The notes below the pieces were generated by a model. That model worked only from the letters and a program-made list of their open reading frames with translations, was not told where the DNA came from and did no database searches. Shown here in pieces: positions 49,681 to 58,521 of a stretch of DNA of 64,000 nt. This stretch comes from Falsiroseomonas sp046052145. GTDB lineage: Bacteria; Pseudomonadota; Alphaproteobacteria; Acetobacterales; Acetobacteraceae. The first letter of the stretch is position 1. Every line of letters begins with the position of its first letter. The translations under genes were made by a program, and so were the position numbers. Where the stretch lies: positions 62,001 through 126,000 of the forward strand of contig JBJOMW010000009.1 in NCBI GenBank assembly GCA_046052145.1. The letters run 5' to 3'.

Positions 49681-51735
49681 TCAGGTGCCGATGATGCCGC
49701 CGTCATTCTTCGTGATGACCAGCGTCGCGGAGAGCGGCACGCCATCGCCATTCGGGAAGCGGCTGTTGACACGGCCCGCGGCCCAGTCAGCGGCAGGCGT
49801 CGTCGCGCCCGGATGCTGCAGATTGACGAACATCGTCCGGCGGTCCGGCGTGGTGATGACGCCGGTGACCTCCTGGCCGATCGGCCCGGTCAGGAAGCGG
49901 CGGGTCTCGCCAGTCACAGGGTTGGCGACCAGCATCGCATTGTTGCCGAAGGGCGCGAGCGGACCACGCAGCTGCTCGCTTTCGCCGATATCGGTCTGGA
50001 TCCACATCCGGCCATCGGCGTCGAACCAGAGCCCGTCCGGGCAGGCCAGCATGTTGTCGGCATTCACCGCGGCGTTGTTCGCGATGCGGCTGTCGCCCTC
50101 GGGGCCCGCGATGAGGAACAGGTCCCAGGTGAAGCGCGTCGCGGCGTGATCGTCATTCGCTTCGCGCCAGCGGATGATCTGGCCGAAGCGGTTCTGCGCG
50201 CGCGGATTGGCGGCATCCACCTGCGCGTCCGTGCGGCGGGTGTTGTTCGTCAGGGTGAAATAGACCTGCCCGTCGCGCGGATCGACCGCACCCCATTCCG
50301 GCCGGTCCATCTTGGTCGCGCCCACCGCATCGGCGGCGAGGCGCGTATTGACCAGAACCTCGCCCTGGTCGGCGAAGCCGTTGGCCGCGGTCAGCGGGCC
50401 CTGGCCGTGCACCAGCGGCAGCCACTCGCCGCTGCCATCGGCATTGAACTTCGCGACGTAGAGGATGCCCTCGTCGAGCAGCGCGCCATTGGCGGTCGCG
50501 CGGTTGAAGGGGCGGGTGGAGACGAATTTGTAGACGTACTCGAAGACGCTGTCGTCGCCGGAATAGGCGACCACGGGGCGGCCTTCGCGGGCCGGGCCGA
50601 AGACGACGCCTTCATGCGCGAAGCGGCCAAGCGCGGTGCGCTTCACCGGGGCGCTGTTCGGGTTGAAGGGGTCGATTTCGACGATCCAGCCGAAGGCGTT
50701 GGGCTCATTCCGGTAGTCCTGCGTCGCATCCGCGCCAAGGGTGCTGGCGTTGAAGCGCGCGAACTCATCCGCACCGCCCGGCACCTGGTCCCAATTGTAG
50801 CGCGCCTGGGAGCTGGGGACGCCGTAGCGGGCATGTTCGCGCGGCAGCGCCGGGCGCCCGTCCCGCTGGTCGAGGTTGCGGAAATAGCCAGCCCAGTTTT
50901 CCTCGGCGGTCAGGTAGGTGTTCCAGGGCGTCACGCCATGCGCGCAATTGTTCAGCGTGCCACGCGTGCGGCTGCCGTCCGGGCTGTACTTCGTGCGCAC
51001 CAGCGCATGGCCACGCACGGGGCCGGCGATCTCCATCGGCGTCGCGCCATGGACGCGGCGGTTGCGCGGGTCGGCGACCACGGCCCACTGGCCATTCGCC
51101 TGCTTCGCGACGCGCACGATGGACACGCCGTGGGCGAAGATCTCCTTGCGGACTTCCTCGGCATCGCGCTGGCCGTCCACCACCGGCATGCGGCCATTGC
51201 CGATGGACTGGCCGGCGGCGCGGGCGTGGAGGAAGCGCGGCTCGATATACTCGTGGTTGATCGCGATCAGACCATCGGTGCTGCTGCCCTGGTCCGGCTC
51301 TAGGCCTTCGATGGGGAAGAAGTGCATGCCGTCGTGATGCGCGCCGATCGCCTGTTCCTGCTCGGCGGCCGACATGCTCGGCAGGTTGCGCGCAGCCGGG
51401 CGGCCGTTGAGCGGCGTGCCATGCGGGATCAGCACCTGGACCGAATAGCCCTCCGGCACGACGACGGTGTCGTTCGGGCTGATCGGCACGGCGCGGAAGC
51501 CGATGGCCGGGCCGCGCACGGCGGGGGCGGCGGCCGGCGCCTGCGCGGCGGCCGGGCGGGCGCTCGTTGCGCCGATGAAGCCCGAGATGGCGGTGGCCAG
51601 CCCGCCCATCAGCATGCCCCGGCGGCCGAGACGGGTCTCGGCGATCTCGGCGAAGGTCGGGTTGGCGGAGCTGTTCGAGGGGATTTCGTCGCCCGCTTCC
51701 AGGTCGTAGGGCAGGTGGCGCAGATCGTCCGGCAT
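49681..51735 (-). CDS. PhoX family alkaline phosphatase (Tat-exported)
   Basis: A 684-residue periplasmic phosphatase of the PhoX family, releasing phosphate from phosphoesters with Ca2+ and Fe. The Tat signal is internal: about 37 residues, then GRRGMLMGGLATAISGF with cleavage near AAAQA, as usual for PhoX. Characteristic segments are GLIAINHEYIEPRFLH, GTLNNCAHGVTPWNTYLTAEEN (with the conserved Cys), GWIVEIDPFNPNSAPVKRTALGRF, DGLWFDADGRMWIQTDI and NLQHPG. It appears single-gene. Phosphate-starvation control is expected from the family, but I found no Pho box. The short relative is at 35773-37371. Confidence 0.92.
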   Translation of the reverse strand: MPDDLRHLPYDLEAGDEIPSNSSANPTFAEIAETRLGRRGMLMGGLATAISGFIGATSARPAAAQAPAAAPAVRGPAIGFRAVPISPNDTVVVPEGYSVQVLIPHGTPLNGRPAARNLPSMSAAEQEQAIGAHHDGMHFFPIEGLEPDQGSSTDGLIAINHEYIEPRFLHARAAGQSIGNGRMPVVDGQRDAEEVRKEIFAHGVSIVRVAKQANGQWAVVADPRNRRVHGATPMEIAGPVRGHALVRTKYSPDGSRTRGTLNNCAHGVTPWNTYLTAEENWAGYFRNLDQRDGRPALPREHARYGVPSSQARYNWDQVPGGADEFARFNASTLGADATQDYRNEPNAFGWIVEIDPFNPNSAPVKRTALGRFAHEGVVFGPAREGRPVVAYSGDDSVFEYVYKFVSTRPFNRATANGALLDEGILYVAKFNADGSGEWLPLVHGQGPLTAANGFADQGEVLVNTRLAADAVGATKMDRPEWGAVDPRDGQVYFTLTNNTRRTDAQVDAANPRAQNRFGQIIRWREANDDHAATRFTWDLFLIAGPEGDSRIANNAAVNADNMLACPDGLWFDADGRMWIQTDIGESEQLRGPLAPFGNNAMLVANPVTGETRRFLTGPIGQEVTGVITTPDRRTMFVNLQHPGATTPAADWAAGRVNSRFPNGDGVPLSATLVITKNDGGIIGT

Positions 51736-51824
51736 GGCTTTCCAATTCTCCTCAGGGGGCTGGAAGTTGGCGGGTGCTTACCGGCACTGCGCGACGCCTG
51801 TGCGACAGAATGATGACATACGCA

Positions 51825-52661
51825 TTACGGCGCCAGCCGCCGCCGCAGCCCGTCCGCGACCAGCGTGCAGCCCGCGACGGCGGCGAGGATCATCAGGCCG
51901 GGCCACACCGCGGCCAGCGGCGCGCTGAACACCAGATCCTGCGCGTTCGAGAGCATGTTGCCCCAGCTTGCTGCCGGCGGCGCGATGCCCAATCCGAGGA
52001 AGGACAGCGTGCTCTCCGCCAGGATTGCGCCTGCGACGGCGAGCGCTGTGGCGACCGCGACAGGCCCCGCGATGTTCGGCACGACATGCCGCAGCAGCAC
52101 CCGCGACTCGTTCGCGCCCAGCGCGCGGGCGGCGCGGACATAGTCCCGCGCCAGCACCGAAAGCGCCGCGGCGCGTGCGAGCCGCGCGACGCCGACCCAG
52201 CCGAACAGCGTCAGGATGGCGACGATGCGGAGCACGTCGGCCAGCGGCTCGCCGCGGGGCAGGCCGATGCGGGCCGTGTCGGCGGCGGCCAGCACCACCA
52301 GCACCGGCAGTGCGGGTAAGGCGAGCATGCCATCCGCGAGCCGCATCAGCGCCGCATCCAGCGCGCCTCCGCGCCAGGCGGCAAGCAACCCGATCGCCGT
52401 GCCGAGCAGTGCCGCGGCGAGCGCGGTGGCTATCCCGACCGCGAGCGAGATGCGCGCCCCGTGCAGCAGGCGCAGCAGCAGGTCGCGGCCGAGCTCATCC
52501 GTGCCGAGCGGGTGTTCGGCCGAGGTGGGCGCATGGCGCTTGAAGAGGTCCGGTGCGAAGGCGTCGTGGCCGAGCCAGTTGCCTGCGAGCGGCGCGCATA
52601 TCGCGGCCAGCGCGAGTGTGCCGAGGAGTAGGAGGCCGATGACGAGACGGGGCGACCTCAT
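51825..52661 (-). CDS. peptide/nickel-type ABC transporter permease (DppC/OppC)
   Basis: A 278-residue inner-membrane permease with about six hydrophobic segments. The N-terminal HPLGTDELGRDLLLRLLHGARISL is the OppC signature, and the ATPase-coupling EAA loop is ARDYVRAARALGANESRVLLRHVVPN. STLSFLGLGIAPPAASWGNML is also diagnostic. It is the last gene of binding protein - permease B - permease C; no ATP-binding genes follow within the window. The ribosome site (GAGGGG) is formed by the edge of a palindromic intergenic repeat. Confidence 0.92.
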   Translation of the reverse strand: MRSPRLVIGLLLLGTLALAAICAPLAGNWLGHDAFAPDLFKRHAPTSAEHPLGTDELGRDLLLRLLHGARISLAVGIATALAAALLGTAIGLLAAWRGGALDAALMRLADGMLALPALPVLVVLAAADTARIGLPRGEPLADVLRIVAILTLFGWVGVARLARAAALSVLARDYVRAARALGANESRVLLRHVVPNIAGPVAVATALAVAGAILAESTLSFLGLGIAPPAASWGNMLSNAQDLVFSAPLAAVWPGLMILAAVAGCTLVADGLRRRLAP

Positions 52662-52672
52662 GCGGCGCGGCC

Positions 52673-52711
52673 CCCCTCACCCAACCCTCTCCCCCCTGCG
52701 GGTGGAGAGGG
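52673..52711. repeat. palindromic intergenic repeat (CCCTCACCC...GGAGAGGG type)
   Basis: The sequence CCCTCACCCAACCCTCTCC followed by a G-rich half ending GGAGAGGG forms an 8-bp outer stem (52685-52692 with 52704-52711). It has the look of the widespread proteobacterial palindromic repeats of this type. It fills the gap between the two permease genes, and its left edge supplies the G-rich ribosome site for the second permease. Confidence 0.6.
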
Positions 52712-52731
52712 CGCATGTCGTGCGGCATGCG

Positions 52732-53673
52732 TCATGCGTCGCTGAGCCTCGGGTCCAGCGCGCGCTGGGCGAGGTCGGCGGCCAGCGTCGCCAGCATCGT
52801 CACCAGCGCCACCAGCAGCAGCGCGACCAAAGCGAGGTTGGTGTCGTTGCCCATCACGGCGTCGTAGATCAGCTTGCCCATGCCTGGGCGGGCGAAGAGA
52901 GTCTCGGTGATCAGCGCACCGCCGACCAACGCGCCGGCATCGAGGGCCGCGACCTGCAGGATCGGGACGGAGGCGTTGGGCAGCGCGTGGCGCAGCAGCA
53001 GCCGCCCCTCGGCGTTGCCGCGCGCGCGAGCGGCGGTGATCCAGGGTTCGCCGAGCGTCGCGCCGACTGCGGCCGCAGAATGCCGCGCATAGGCGGCGAG
53101 GTTGGCGATGGCGAGTGTCACGACCGGCAGCACCAGGAAGCGCGCGGCGTCGAGCACGCCGCCCGTCTCGCTCGTCCCGCCCGCGGGCAGCCAGCCGAGC
53201 GTCACCGCGAAGCCGATGATCAGCAGGATGCCGAGCCAGAAGGAGGGCGCCGACTGGCCGAGGATGGCGATGGCATCCACCGCCGGCGCCGCGCGCGGCC
53301 GCGCTGCCGCCAGCAGGCCGAGCCCCACGCCGATCGTACCAGCGACCAGAAGCGCCGCGCCGAGCAGCACCAGCGTGGAGAGCAACGCTGGCCAGATCAC
53401 CTGCGCGACCGGCTGCGCGAAGAGCCGCGAATGCCCGAAGCGCCCTTCCAGCAGCCCGCCCGCCCAGGCCGCGTAGCGCGACATCAGCGGCTGATCCAAC
53501 CCGTGCAGCGCGCGGAGCCGCGCTGCATCCTCGGCGTTCAGTCGCGGGTCGCCGGCGATGGCAAGCTCGATCGGATCGCCCGGCATCAGCCCGATCAGCA
53601 GGAACATGGCGAAGGAGAGGATCGCGAGCGTCAGCGCGATCTGCACCAGCCGCACGGCGAGAAGGCGGATCAC
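52732..53673 (-). CDS. peptide/nickel-type ABC transporter permease (DppB/OppB)
   Basis: A 313-residue polytopic permease. The start VIRLLAVRLVQIALTLAILS, the PGDPIE motif, LHGLDQPLMSRYAAW and the coupling loop ITAARARGNAEGRLLLRHALPNA are typical of DppB/OppB; ALVGGALITETLFARPGMGKL is the C-terminal family motif. GTG 53673 is chosen because it overlaps the binding-protein stop as GTGA; an ATG at 53685 would overlap more and lacks spacing for a ribosome site. Confidence 0.9.
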   Translation of the reverse strand: MIRLLAVRLVQIALTLAILSFAMFLLIGLMPGDPIELAIAGDPRLNAEDAARLRALHGLDQPLMSRYAAWAGGLLEGRFGHSRLFAQPVAQVIWPALLSTLVLLGAALLVAGTIGVGLGLLAAARPRAAPAVDAIAILGQSAPSFWLGILLIIGFAVTLGWLPAGGTSETGGVLDAARFLVLPVVTLAIANLAAYARHSAAAVGATLGEPWITAARARGNAEGRLLLRHALPNASVPILQVAALDAGALVGGALITETLFARPGMGKLIYDAVMGNDTNLALVALLLVALVTMLATLAADLAQRALDPRLSDA

Positions 53674-55328
53674 CGGACCCGCCATTCCTCGACCCAGAGG
53701 GACGACGGCGCGAGATGCCCTGTGGGCCGCACGCCCCCAAGCCAGGTGGGCCAGACATGCGCATCGGCGCGGAACCACAGCGGGATGGCGGGCAGTTCCT
53801 CCGCATAGATCGTCTGCAGGCGCTGCCACAGCGCGCGGCGGCGGTCGCGGTCGAGTTCGATGGGGATGGCTTCGAGCAGCGCATCCACCTCCGCATTCCG
53901 GAAGCCGGTGTAGTTCTGGCCGGAGAAGTTGCGCTCCGCGCGGGGAATTTCGTCCGAATGCAGGCTGGAGCGCGGCACGCTTTCCGGCGCGCTGATCCAG
54001 GCGAACATCACCGCGCCGGTGAAGCGGCGGCGGCTGAGGGTCTCGCCGAACAGCACGCGCGGGGGCTCGTTCCGGATGCGCGTCTCGATCCCCGCCTGGC
54101 GCCATTGGCCCTGGATCACCTGCTGCACCGCCTCGCGCGAGCGGTTGCCGGCGGTGGTCATCAGCTCGATCGTCAGGCGCTCGCCGGCGGCGTTGCGGCG
54201 GATGCCGTCGGGCCCCGGGCGCCAGCCGGCTTCCTCCAGCAGCGCGCGGGCGCGCGCCGGATCGAAGGGCCATTGGCGCACATCATTGTCATGCACCCAG
54301 TCCAGCGGATTGACGCCGCTATGCGCCACGGTGAAGCGCCCGTCGAACAGGCGGCTCACGATCTGCGCGCGGTCGGTGGCCTGGATCAGCGCCTGCCGCA
54401 CGCGCCGATCCGCCAGCAGCGGCGTGTCGAGGTTGAGGTCCAGATGCTCGTAGACGAGGCCCGGCTTGTAGGCGAAGCGGAAGCGGTTGGCGGCGCGCCG
54501 TTCCAGCGCCGTCACCTGATCCAGCGGCAGGCCAAGCTCGCCCGCCACCATGTCGAGTTGCCCCGCTAGCAGCTGCGCTTCCAGCGCCGCGGTGTTCTCG
54601 ACCGTGCGGATGGCGATGCGGCGGAAGGCGGGTGCCGCGCCCGCCCAGGCCACGTTGCGTTCCAGCGTGATGCCCGCGCCAGGCTGCACCTGCACCACGC
54701 GATAGGGCCCGTTCCAGAGGCCGGGATTGGTGGGCTCCGTCTCATAGGCGCTGCGGCTGCGGTAGCTGCGCGGTTCCTGCTCCCAGCGGCGGCGCTCGAT
54801 ATGCGCGGGCAGGGGTTCCCAATTGCCGGTCGCGGCGAATTCGAAGGTGACGCGGTCGAAGCGCAGCGTGATGGTGCGCGCATCGTCCACAATCGCCTCA
54901 TAGGCGGAGCGGTAGAATTCGCTGCCGCCGAAGCCGGTGGCGAAATCGCGCCCGGCTTGCCAGGCGAAGAGCATGTCCTCCGCCGAGACCGGCGTGCCGT
55001 CGCCCCAGCGCCAGCCCTCGCGGAGCCGCCAGGTAACGCGGATGCCCGCGCGGCCATCCGGCGTCGTCTCCAGCCGTGCGAGGCCGTTCTCAAGCGTCGG
55101 CAGCGTCTCGCAGCCGAGGCAGGTGAGGCGCCATTCGGGATCATGGGCGGTCAGGGGGCGGCGGGTGAAGCCCAGCACATAGGATTTCGCCGCCATGCTC
55201 TCGATGTTGGGGTGGAGCGTCGCGGGATACTGGGTGATGCCGATGGTCAGCTGCTCGCGCGGGGCCTGCGCGAGGGCGGGAAGGGCCGCGAGGAGAAGGG
55301 CGAGGGTCAGTCCCGTGCGGGCGGCCAT
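53670..55328 (-). CDS. ABC transporter substrate-binding protein, family 5 (peptide/opine type)
   Basis: A 552-residue periplasmic binding protein with a signal peptide (GLTLALLLAALPALAQA). Family 5 landmarks are LTIGITQYPATLHPNIES, TWRLREGWRWGDGTPVSAEDM, NPGLWNGPYRVVQ, YEHLDLNLDTPLLADRRVRQALIQATDR and, near the C-terminus, EELPAIPLWFRADAHVW. The ligand may be a peptide, opine or other solute. It is the first transporter gene; its 5' end overlaps the upstream toxin gene by 22 bases, so transcription from the toxin-antitoxin promoter may continue into it. Confidence 0.92.
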   Translation of the reverse strand: MAARTGLTLALLLAALPALAQAPREQLTIGITQYPATLHPNIESMAAKSYVLGFTRRPLTAHDPEWRLTCLGCETLPTLENGLARLETTPDGRAGIRVTWRLREGWRWGDGTPVSAEDMLFAWQAGRDFATGFGGSEFYRSAYEAIVDDARTITLRFDRVTFEFAATGNWEPLPAHIERRRWEQEPRSYRSRSAYETEPTNPGLWNGPYRVVQVQPGAGITLERNVAWAGAAPAFRRIAIRTVENTAALEAQLLAGQLDMVAGELGLPLDQVTALERRAANRFRFAYKPGLVYEHLDLNLDTPLLADRRVRQALIQATDRAQIVSRLFDGRFTVAHSGVNPLDWVHDNDVRQWPFDPARARALLEEAGWRPGPDGIRRNAAGERLTIELMTTAGNRSREAVQQVIQGQWRQAGIETRIRNEPPRVLFGETLSRRRFTGAVMFAWISAPESVPRSSLHSDEIPRAERNFSGQNYTGFRNAEVDALLEAIPIELDRDRRRALWQRLQTIYAEELPAIPLWFRADAHVWPTWLGGVRPTGHLAPSSLWVEEWRVR

Positions 55329-55594
55329 TGGCGGGCTCCGTGCCAGACGGCGACGATCAGGATGGCATCCCGCTCAACGCGGTAGAACAATCGGAAGGGC
55401 GTCCCGGGAACTGTCGCTGCGCGCAGTTCCGCCATGCCGAGTGGCACGCCGGAGTTCGGAAACTCCAGGATTCGCATGGCGGACCGGCGGATGCGGGCGA
55501 CGGTGTCGGTCGCAGCGCGGGGATTATCGGCGGCGATGAAGCGCCTGACCTCGACCAGGTCGTCAACGGCGGGCCTGGACCATCGCAGCCTCAC
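55307..55594 (-). CDS. RelE/ParE superfamily toxin
   Basis: A 95-residue toxin-like protein: RLRWSRPAVDDLVEVRRFIA, then GVPLGMAELRAATVPGTPFRLFYRVERDAILIVAVWHGARQWP follow the ParE/RelE beta-sheet with the terminal HGARxWP motif. RelE members cleave mRNA on the ribosome; ParE members inhibit gyrase. The R..P.RLFYR pattern and HGARQWP tail are commoner in ParE. GTG start overlaps the antitoxin stop (GTGA). The last 22 bases overlap the ABC binding-protein gene. Confidence 0.85.
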   Translation of the reverse strand: MRLRWSRPAVDDLVEVRRFIAADNPRAATDTVARIRRSAMRILEFPNSGVPLGMAELRAATVPGTPFRLFYRVERDAILIVAVWHGARQWPPARD

Positions 55595-55851
55595 TGCGTC
55601 GCCCGATGACGGCGCTCCAGATCAGCCGCCCAGGTTTCGAGATCAGCCATCACCTCCTCATGGGGGATCGTGCGGCCCGCATCGAGGTCCGCGAGGCCGT
55701 CCACCACGCGACGGCTGAGTTCCGCTCGTCCCGCCACGGCGTCGGCAATCCAATGGGACAGCATGGCTTCCGGCGTGGAGCCCCCGGCTTGCGCGAGCCG
55801 GGCGAGCTCATCGGCGACGTCCTCGGATACTTCCACGCTGATCCGCACCAT
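55591..55851 (-). CDS. antitoxin of the RelE/ParE module (ribbon-helix-helix type)
   Basis: An 86-residue protein with an N-terminal ribbon-helix-helix-like DNA-binding region (VRISVEVSEDVADELARLAQ, then STPEAMLSHWIADAV) and an acidic C-terminal tail (GRTIPHEEVMADLETWAADLERR) that should wrap the toxin. Such antitoxins autorepress their operon. It precedes and overlaps the toxin by four bases. The promoter must lie in the 28-base gap to pyrE or within the pyrE end, which is unusually tight. Confidence 0.85.
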   Translation of the reverse strand: MVRISVEVSEDVADELARLAQAGGSTPEAMLSHWIADAVAGRAELSRRVVDGLADLDAGRTIPHEEVMADLETWAADLERRHRATQ

Positions 55852-55879
55852 GAGCGCTGCTCCCTTCGCCTACTCCCGC

Positions 55880-56593
55880 CTACTCCTTCGGCTTCGCCTC
55901 CGCGAGGCTGCCGATGCCGCCATGCGCCTTGGACCAGCCCACCGGGTCCTCCAGGAACTTCCGCACGGCCTTCAGCGCGTCATCGCTGAAATAGGGACGC
56001 TCGCGGCACACCTCCAGCACGTCCCACCAGGTGCAGAGATGGTGCAGGTTCAGCCCCATCTTCTTCATCTGCTCGAAGCTGCCGGGGAAGACGCCGTAGT
56101 AGAAGACGACGAAGGTGTGGTCGCAGATCGCGCCCGCATCGCGCAGCGCCTGGGCGAACTTGATCTTGCTGGCGCCGTCCGTCGTCAGGTCTTCCACCAG
56201 CAGGGTCTTCTGGCCGACCGGCACCTCGCCCTCGATCTGGGCGTTGCGGCCGAATCCCTTCGGCTTCTTCCGGACATAGGCCATGGGCGCCATCATCCGT
56301 TCGGCGATCCAGGCGCCATAGGGGATGCCGGCGGTCTCGCCGCCCACCACCGATTCGATGCTCTCGTAGCCGATGTGCCGGCCGATCTTCTCCACCGCCA
56401 GGTCGCAGATGCGGTTGCGCGCGCGCGGGAAGGAGATGATCTTGCGGCAGTCGATATAGACGGGCGACTTCCAGCCGCTGGTGAAGGTGTAGGGTTCCTC
56501 CGGCCGGAAATTGACCGCCTTGATCTCAAGCAGGATGCGCGCGGTGGTCAGCGCGGCGTCCCGGTCCCAGTCGGAGGCATGCGTGGCGGCCAT
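55880..56593 (-). CDS. pyrE: orotate phosphoribosyltransferase
   Basis: A 237-residue enzyme joining orotate to PRPP in pyrimidine synthesis. The PRPP loop is TLLVEDLTTDGASK, the catalytic mobile-loop lysines are in YVRKKPKGFGRNAQIEG, and FTSGWKSPVYIDCRKIISFP is the N-terminal signature. VVGGETAGIPYGAWIA is also conserved. It appears monocistronic and divergent from the ELM1-family gene across 69 bases. Confidence 0.93.
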   Translation of the reverse strand: MAATHASDWDRDAALTTARILLEIKAVNFRPEEPYTFTSGWKSPVYIDCRKIISFPRARNRICDLAVEKIGRHIGYESIESVVGGETAGIPYGAWIAERMMAPMAYVRKKPKGFGRNAQIEGEVPVGQKTLLVEDLTTDGASKIKFAQALRDAGAICDHTFVVFYYGVFPGSFEQMKKMGLNLHHLCTWWDVLEVCRERPYFSDDALKAVRKFLEDPVGWSKAHGGIGSLAEAKPKE

Positions 56594-56662
56594 CGGGGCG
56601 TGGTCCTGTGGGCGGTGGGGAAGAATGAGGCGCTTTCGTAACCCCCCGGCGGCGGCGCGTCC

Positions 56663-57598
56663 ATGACGGGCGGGGCGGAGCCTGTCTGGGTCCTGGCCGA
56701 TCCCCGCGCCGGCACCGCCGCGCAGGCGCTCGGCATTGCCGAACGGCTGGGGCTGCCCTTCCGGGTGGTGCCGCTGGAATGGGGGCGGCTGGCGGGCCTG
56801 CCGATTCCCGTCCCGAGCCTTGCAGGGCTGGCGGCGGCGGCACGGGAAGGCTTCGCCCCGCCCTGGCCGCGCCTGGCGATCTCCGCCGGCCGGCGCTCCG
56901 CCCCCGTGGCCCGCTGGCTGGCCGGGCGCGGGGTGCGCACGGTGCATTGCATGCGCGCCTGGCCGACGGCTGGGCTCGACCTGCTGGTGATCGGCCGGCA
57001 TGACGGGCCGGACACGGCGCCGAACATCCTTCCCATCCTCGGCGCCGCCCATCGCATCACACCGGAGAAGCTCGCCGCGGCGCGGGAGGCGTTTCCCGAC
57101 CTCGCCGATCTGCCCGGGCCCCGCATCGCGCTGCTCGTCGGCGGGCCGGTGCGGGCGGAGGGGCTCGATCCCGCCATCGCAGCCGGGCTGGGCGCGCGCG
57201 TCGCCGGTTTCGCGGGCAGTGTGATGGCCACCGCCAGCCGCCGCACCGGCGCGGCGGCGACCGAGGCGCTGGCCACCGCCCTGGCCCCCGTCCCGCACAG
57301 GTTGCACCGCTGGGGTAGCTCCGGGCCGAACCCGCTGCTGGGTTTCATGGCCTGGGCGGATGCGCTGGTGGTGACGGGCGATTCCGTCTCCATGCTGTCG
57401 GAGGCGCTGGTGACATCCGCGCCGATCTTCATCGCGCCCCTCGGCAGCGAGGGGGCGCGCCACATCGCCCTGCAGGAAAGCCTCTATGCGGCGGGCGAGG
57501 CCCGCCCCATCTCCGCCGCACCCGCCCCCTTCGCCCGCACCGCGCGGGACGAGACGGCGCGGGTCGCGGCCGAGATCCGGGCGCGCGGGCTGGTCTGA
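56663..57598 (+). CDS. ELM1/GtrOC1 family (DUF1022) putative nucleoside-diphosphate-sugar transferase
   Basis: A 311-residue protein of the mitochondrial-fission-ELM1 family. Segments VWVLADPRAGTAAQALGIAE, LAISAGRRSAPVARWL, VLPDHDxP-like IGRHDGPDTAPNILPILGAAHRI, LLVGGP and VVTGDSVSMLSEAL match the family, whose bacterial members are thought to be GT-B-fold glycosyltransferases. The TGDSVSM motif near residue 240 is the likely sugar-nucleotide site. In bacteria the exact role is not settled; plant ELM1 acts in mitochondrial division. Confidence 0.85.
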   Translation: MTGGAEPVWVLADPRAGTAAQALGIAERLGLPFRVVPLEWGRLAGLPIPVPSLAGLAAAAREGFAPPWPRLAISAGRRSAPVARWLAGRGVRTVHCMRAWPTAGLDLLVIGRHDGPDTAPNILPILGAAHRITPEKLAAAREAFPDLADLPGPRIALLVGGPVRAEGLDPAIAAGLGARVAGFAGSVMATASRRTGAAATEALATALAPVPHRLHRWGSSGPNPLLGFMAWADALVVTGDSVSMLSEALVTSAPIFIAPLGSEGARHIALQESLYAAGEARPISAAPAPFARTARDETARVAAEIRARGLV

Positions 57599-57633
57599 AC
57601 GAAACGCCGTCGCGGCAGCGGCGAAGAGGGGGC

Positions 57634-58521
57634 ATGCACAGCACGATCCGCCAGCCCCCCAAACGCCCCAGCCCCTGGCCCTGGACCGACCGGGCCGGGC
57701 GCTTTTCGGCGTTGCGCCTGTCCCTGCTGATCGGGCTGCTGGCGCCGGGCGCGGTGCTGCTGGCGCTGCTCGAGGCCGGCGGCCTCGGCGCCGAGCCTTG
57801 GAAGCAGGCGACGCGGGAAGCCGGGACGCATGCGCTGCACATCCTCCTGCTGAGCCTTGCCGCCACGCCGCTCCGCCATGTTGCGGATTGGCCGACGGCG
57901 GTCACCTTGCGGCGGATGATCGGGCTGGCGGCGCTGGGCTATGCGCTGCTGCACCTGACGCTGTTCGCCGGGCACATGGCCTGGGACCTGCTGGCGGTGG
58001 CAGGCGAGATCGCGACGCGGATCTACCTCACCCTCGGCTTCGCGGTGCTGGTCGGGCTCAGCGTGCTGGGCTGGACCTCGACCGATGGGTGGCAGGCGGC
58101 GCTTGGGCCGCGGTGGAAGCGGCTGCATCGCTGGGTCTATCCGCTGGCGGCGGCCGGCGTGCTGCACGCCTTTCTGCAATCGAAGTCGGGCGCCGATGCG
58201 GCGACGCTGCTGGCCGGCTGCTTCCTGTGGCTGATGGGCTGGCGGTTGCTGCCGGGCTGGGCGCGGGCGCAGGGCCTGGCGCTGGCGGGGCTGGCGCTGG
58301 CGGCGGCAGTTGCGACGGCGGTAGTGGAATTCGCCTGGTACGCGACGGCCACGCGCCTGCCGGCAGAGCGCATCCTGGCGGCCAATCTCGGCCTCGGGGC
58401 GGGGCCGCGCCCGGCGCAATGGGTGCTGCTGGCGGGGCTTGCCGTGGCGCTGCTGCCCTGGCTGCGACGGGTCACGCGCCGCCGGCCGCGCAGCCCCCTG
58501 CGTCGGGCACCCCCTGGGTGA
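57634..58521 (+). CDS. MsrQ/YedZ-like heme-binding membrane protein
   Basis: A 295-residue cytochrome-b-type membrane protein of the ferric-reductase-like family. The region REAGTHALHILLLSLAATPL, then TLRRMIGLAALGYALLHLTL and LGPRWKRLHRWVYPLAAAGVLHAFLQSKSG matches MsrQ, the quinol-linked heme subunit that feeds electrons to the periplasmic methionine-sulfoxide reductase MsrP. Histidines in HALH, LLHL, LHRW and VLHAF are heme-ligand candidates. The C-terminal 90 residues add extra hydrophobic segments beyond the usual ~200-residue length. No msrP is nearby. Its stop overlaps the thermonuclease start. Confidence 0.78.
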   Translation: MHSTIRQPPKRPSPWPWTDRAGRFSALRLSLLIGLLAPGAVLLALLEAGGLGAEPWKQATREAGTHALHILLLSLAATPLRHVADWPTAVTLRRMIGLAALGYALLHLTLFAGHMAWDLLAVAGEIATRIYLTLGFAVLVGLSVLGWTSTDGWQAALGPRWKRLHRWVYPLAAAGVLHAFLQSKSGADAATLLAGCFLWLMGWRLLPGWARAQGLALAGLALAAAVATAVVEFAWYATATRLPAERILAANLGLGAGPRPAQWVLLAGLAVALLPWLRRVTRRRPRSPLRRAPPG

